Source of the DNA: Devosia sp. 67-54
Lineage (GTDB): Bacteria > Pseudomonadota > Alphaproteobacteria > Rhizobiales > Devosiaceae
NCBI RefSeq assembly: GCF_001899075.1
Contig: NZ_MKVA01000005.1
Span: forward strand, 558,001 to 622,000
DNA: 64,000 bases
Direction of reading: 5' to 3'
A program made the translations under genes and the position numbers. The notes below the pieces were generated by a model that worked only from the letters and a program-made list of their open reading frames with translations, had not been told where the DNA came from and searched no databases. Positions 63,075 to 64,000 of this stretch are shown piece after piece. The stretch's first letter is position 1. Each line of letters opens with the position of its first letter.

Positions 63075-64000
63075 TCAGGCCCAGGCGGCGATGTCCGCCA
63101 GCGCCCGGTCGCTCATTGCCTTGCGCTTGGCCAGCGTCTTCTCCGTGGCCTTCCAGCGTCCGACGAGACCTTCCGGCTTCTTCACCGTCACCGGCGGCAG
63201 CAGGCCGAAATTGACGTTCATCGGCTGGAAGCTGCGCGGCCCCGGCTCGCCCTCGGCTGCCAGATGGCCACCGAGGATGTGGTCGAAGAGACCGCCCAGT
63301 GCCGTGGTCGGCCCCGGCGCCTCGAGCCGTTCGCCGCGCGCTTCGGCCGCCGCCATGCGTCCGGCGACGAGGCCGATCGCCGTGCTCTCGACATAGCCTT
63401 CGACGCCGGTGATCTGGCCGGCGAAGCGCAGCCGTGGCTCGGCCTTGAGCCGAAGCTGGCGGTCGAGCACCTTGGGCGAGTTGAGGAAGGTGTTGTGGTG
63501 AAGGCCGCCGAGCCGCGCGAACTGCGCGTGCTCCAGCCCCGGAATGAGCCGGAAGATTTCGGCCTGGCCGCGATATTTGAGCTTGGTCTGGAAGCCGACC
63601 ATGTTCCACAGCGTGCCCAGCGCATTGTCCTGCCGAAGCTGCACGACGGCGTAGGGTTTGACCGTCGGGTTGCGCGGATTGGTGAGGCCGACGGGCTTCA
63701 GCGGCCCGTAGCGCAGCGTCTCTCGGCCCCGCTCGGCCATCACCTCGACCGGTAGGCAGCCGTCGAAATAGGGCACATTCTCCCATTGGTGGTAGACGTG
63801 CTTCTCGCCGGCCAGCAGCGCATCGACGAAGCGGTTGTACTGCGTTTCGTCCAGCGGGCAGTTGAGATAGTCCTGCCCGGTGCCGCCGGGCCCGACCTTG
63901 TCGTAGCGCGACTGTTTCCAGGCGATGTCCATGTCGATCGACTCGCCATGCACGATCGGCGCGATGGCGTCGAAGAAGGCCAGCTCCGCCTCGCCGGTCA
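63075..64000 (-). CDS. trmFO: TrmFO, FAD/folate-dependent tRNA (uracil-54-C5) methyltransferase, C-terminal part
   Basis: The last 308 codons of a gene that runs out of the window on the right. It makes T54 in tRNA with methylene-folate and FADH2. Family motifs seen are [34 protein letters not shown], the active Cys in [53 protein letters not shown] and [14 protein letters not shown]. It is convergent with the preceding gene, four bases apart. The FAD-binding N-terminus is outside the window. Confidence 0.95.
   Translation of the reverse strand, partial: TGEAELAFFDAIAPIVHGESIDMDIAWKQSRYDKVGPGGTGQDYLNCPLDETQYNRFVDALLAGEKHVYHQWENVPYFDGCLPVEVMAERGRETLRYGPLKPVGLTNPRNPTVKPYAVVQLRQDNALGTLWNMVGFQTKLKYRGQAEIFRLIPGLEHAQFARLGGLHHNTFLNSPKVLDRQLRLKAEPRLRFAGQITGVEGYVESTAIGLVAGRMAAAEARGERLEAPGPTTALGGLFDHILGGHLAAEGEPGPRSFQPMNVNFGLLPPVTVKKPEGLVGRWKATEKTLAKRKAMSDRALADIAAWA

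Overview
The window is GC-rich DNA from an alphaproteobacterium, almost certainly a member of the Hyphomicrobiales (Rhizobiales). A Devosia-like genus is my best guess, from the gene orders pcm-tolC-popZ-valS, erpA/dgt-argS-SPOR, scpA-scpB-tatABC-serS-surE-M23 and yajC-secDF-Mth938-trmFO, and from the hairpin-rich intergenic repeats. No search was possible, so the genus is inference.

Bases 1 to about 29,036 are the right part of a prophage with a lambda-type head and a long non-contractile tail. The gene order follows lambda closely: terminase end, gpW, portal, capsid protease with a nested scaffold, decoration protein, capsid, head-tail joining, two tail-completion genes, tail tube, a frameshifting tail chaperone pair, tape measure, M-like and L-like minor tail genes, NlpC/P60 protein and the J-like tip. 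A tail-fibre region follows, then a lysis block (endolysin, membrane protein or holin, overlapping spanin genes) and a tyrosine integrase beside tRNA-Asn, the likely attachment site. The left end of the prophage, with any repressor or replication genes, lies outside the window.

The most unusual part is 18524-23275. The large tail-fibre gene ends in a module of about 112 residues that starts with T-Q-G and ends in DADL. Seven further modules of the same design lie downstream without their own starts: three on the plus strand and four on the minus strand. Each is headed by the same DNA repeat (core GCTCGCACCCAAGGCGC). The stop codon of a module usually overlaps or abuts the next repeat. This looks like a set of silent receptor-binding tips that can be swapped onto the fibre, in the manner of a shufflon or invertible fibre segment, but no invertase-like gene is visible. 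A surface acyltransferase and a small membrane protein sit inside the array, so the same locus may alter both the fibre tip and the host surface.

From tRNA-Asn to the end the window is mostly chromosomal housekeeping: mobA-benE, tRNA-Cys, pcm, tolC, popZ, valS, a CorA/ZntB transporter, ilvD, a Sel1 protein, a Phd/VapC toxin-antitoxin pair, an exonuclease III, a serine hydrolase, erpA, dgt, argS, a SPOR protein, scpAB, tatABC, serS, surE, a LysM/M23 lipoprotein, an ATPase, yajC, secDF, a Mth938 protein, a phytoene-synthase-like protein and the end of trmFO. Points of note are the absence of nagZ from its usual place, an M23 domain without two of its usual zinc ligands, and a synthase-like protein without the expected aspartate motifs.
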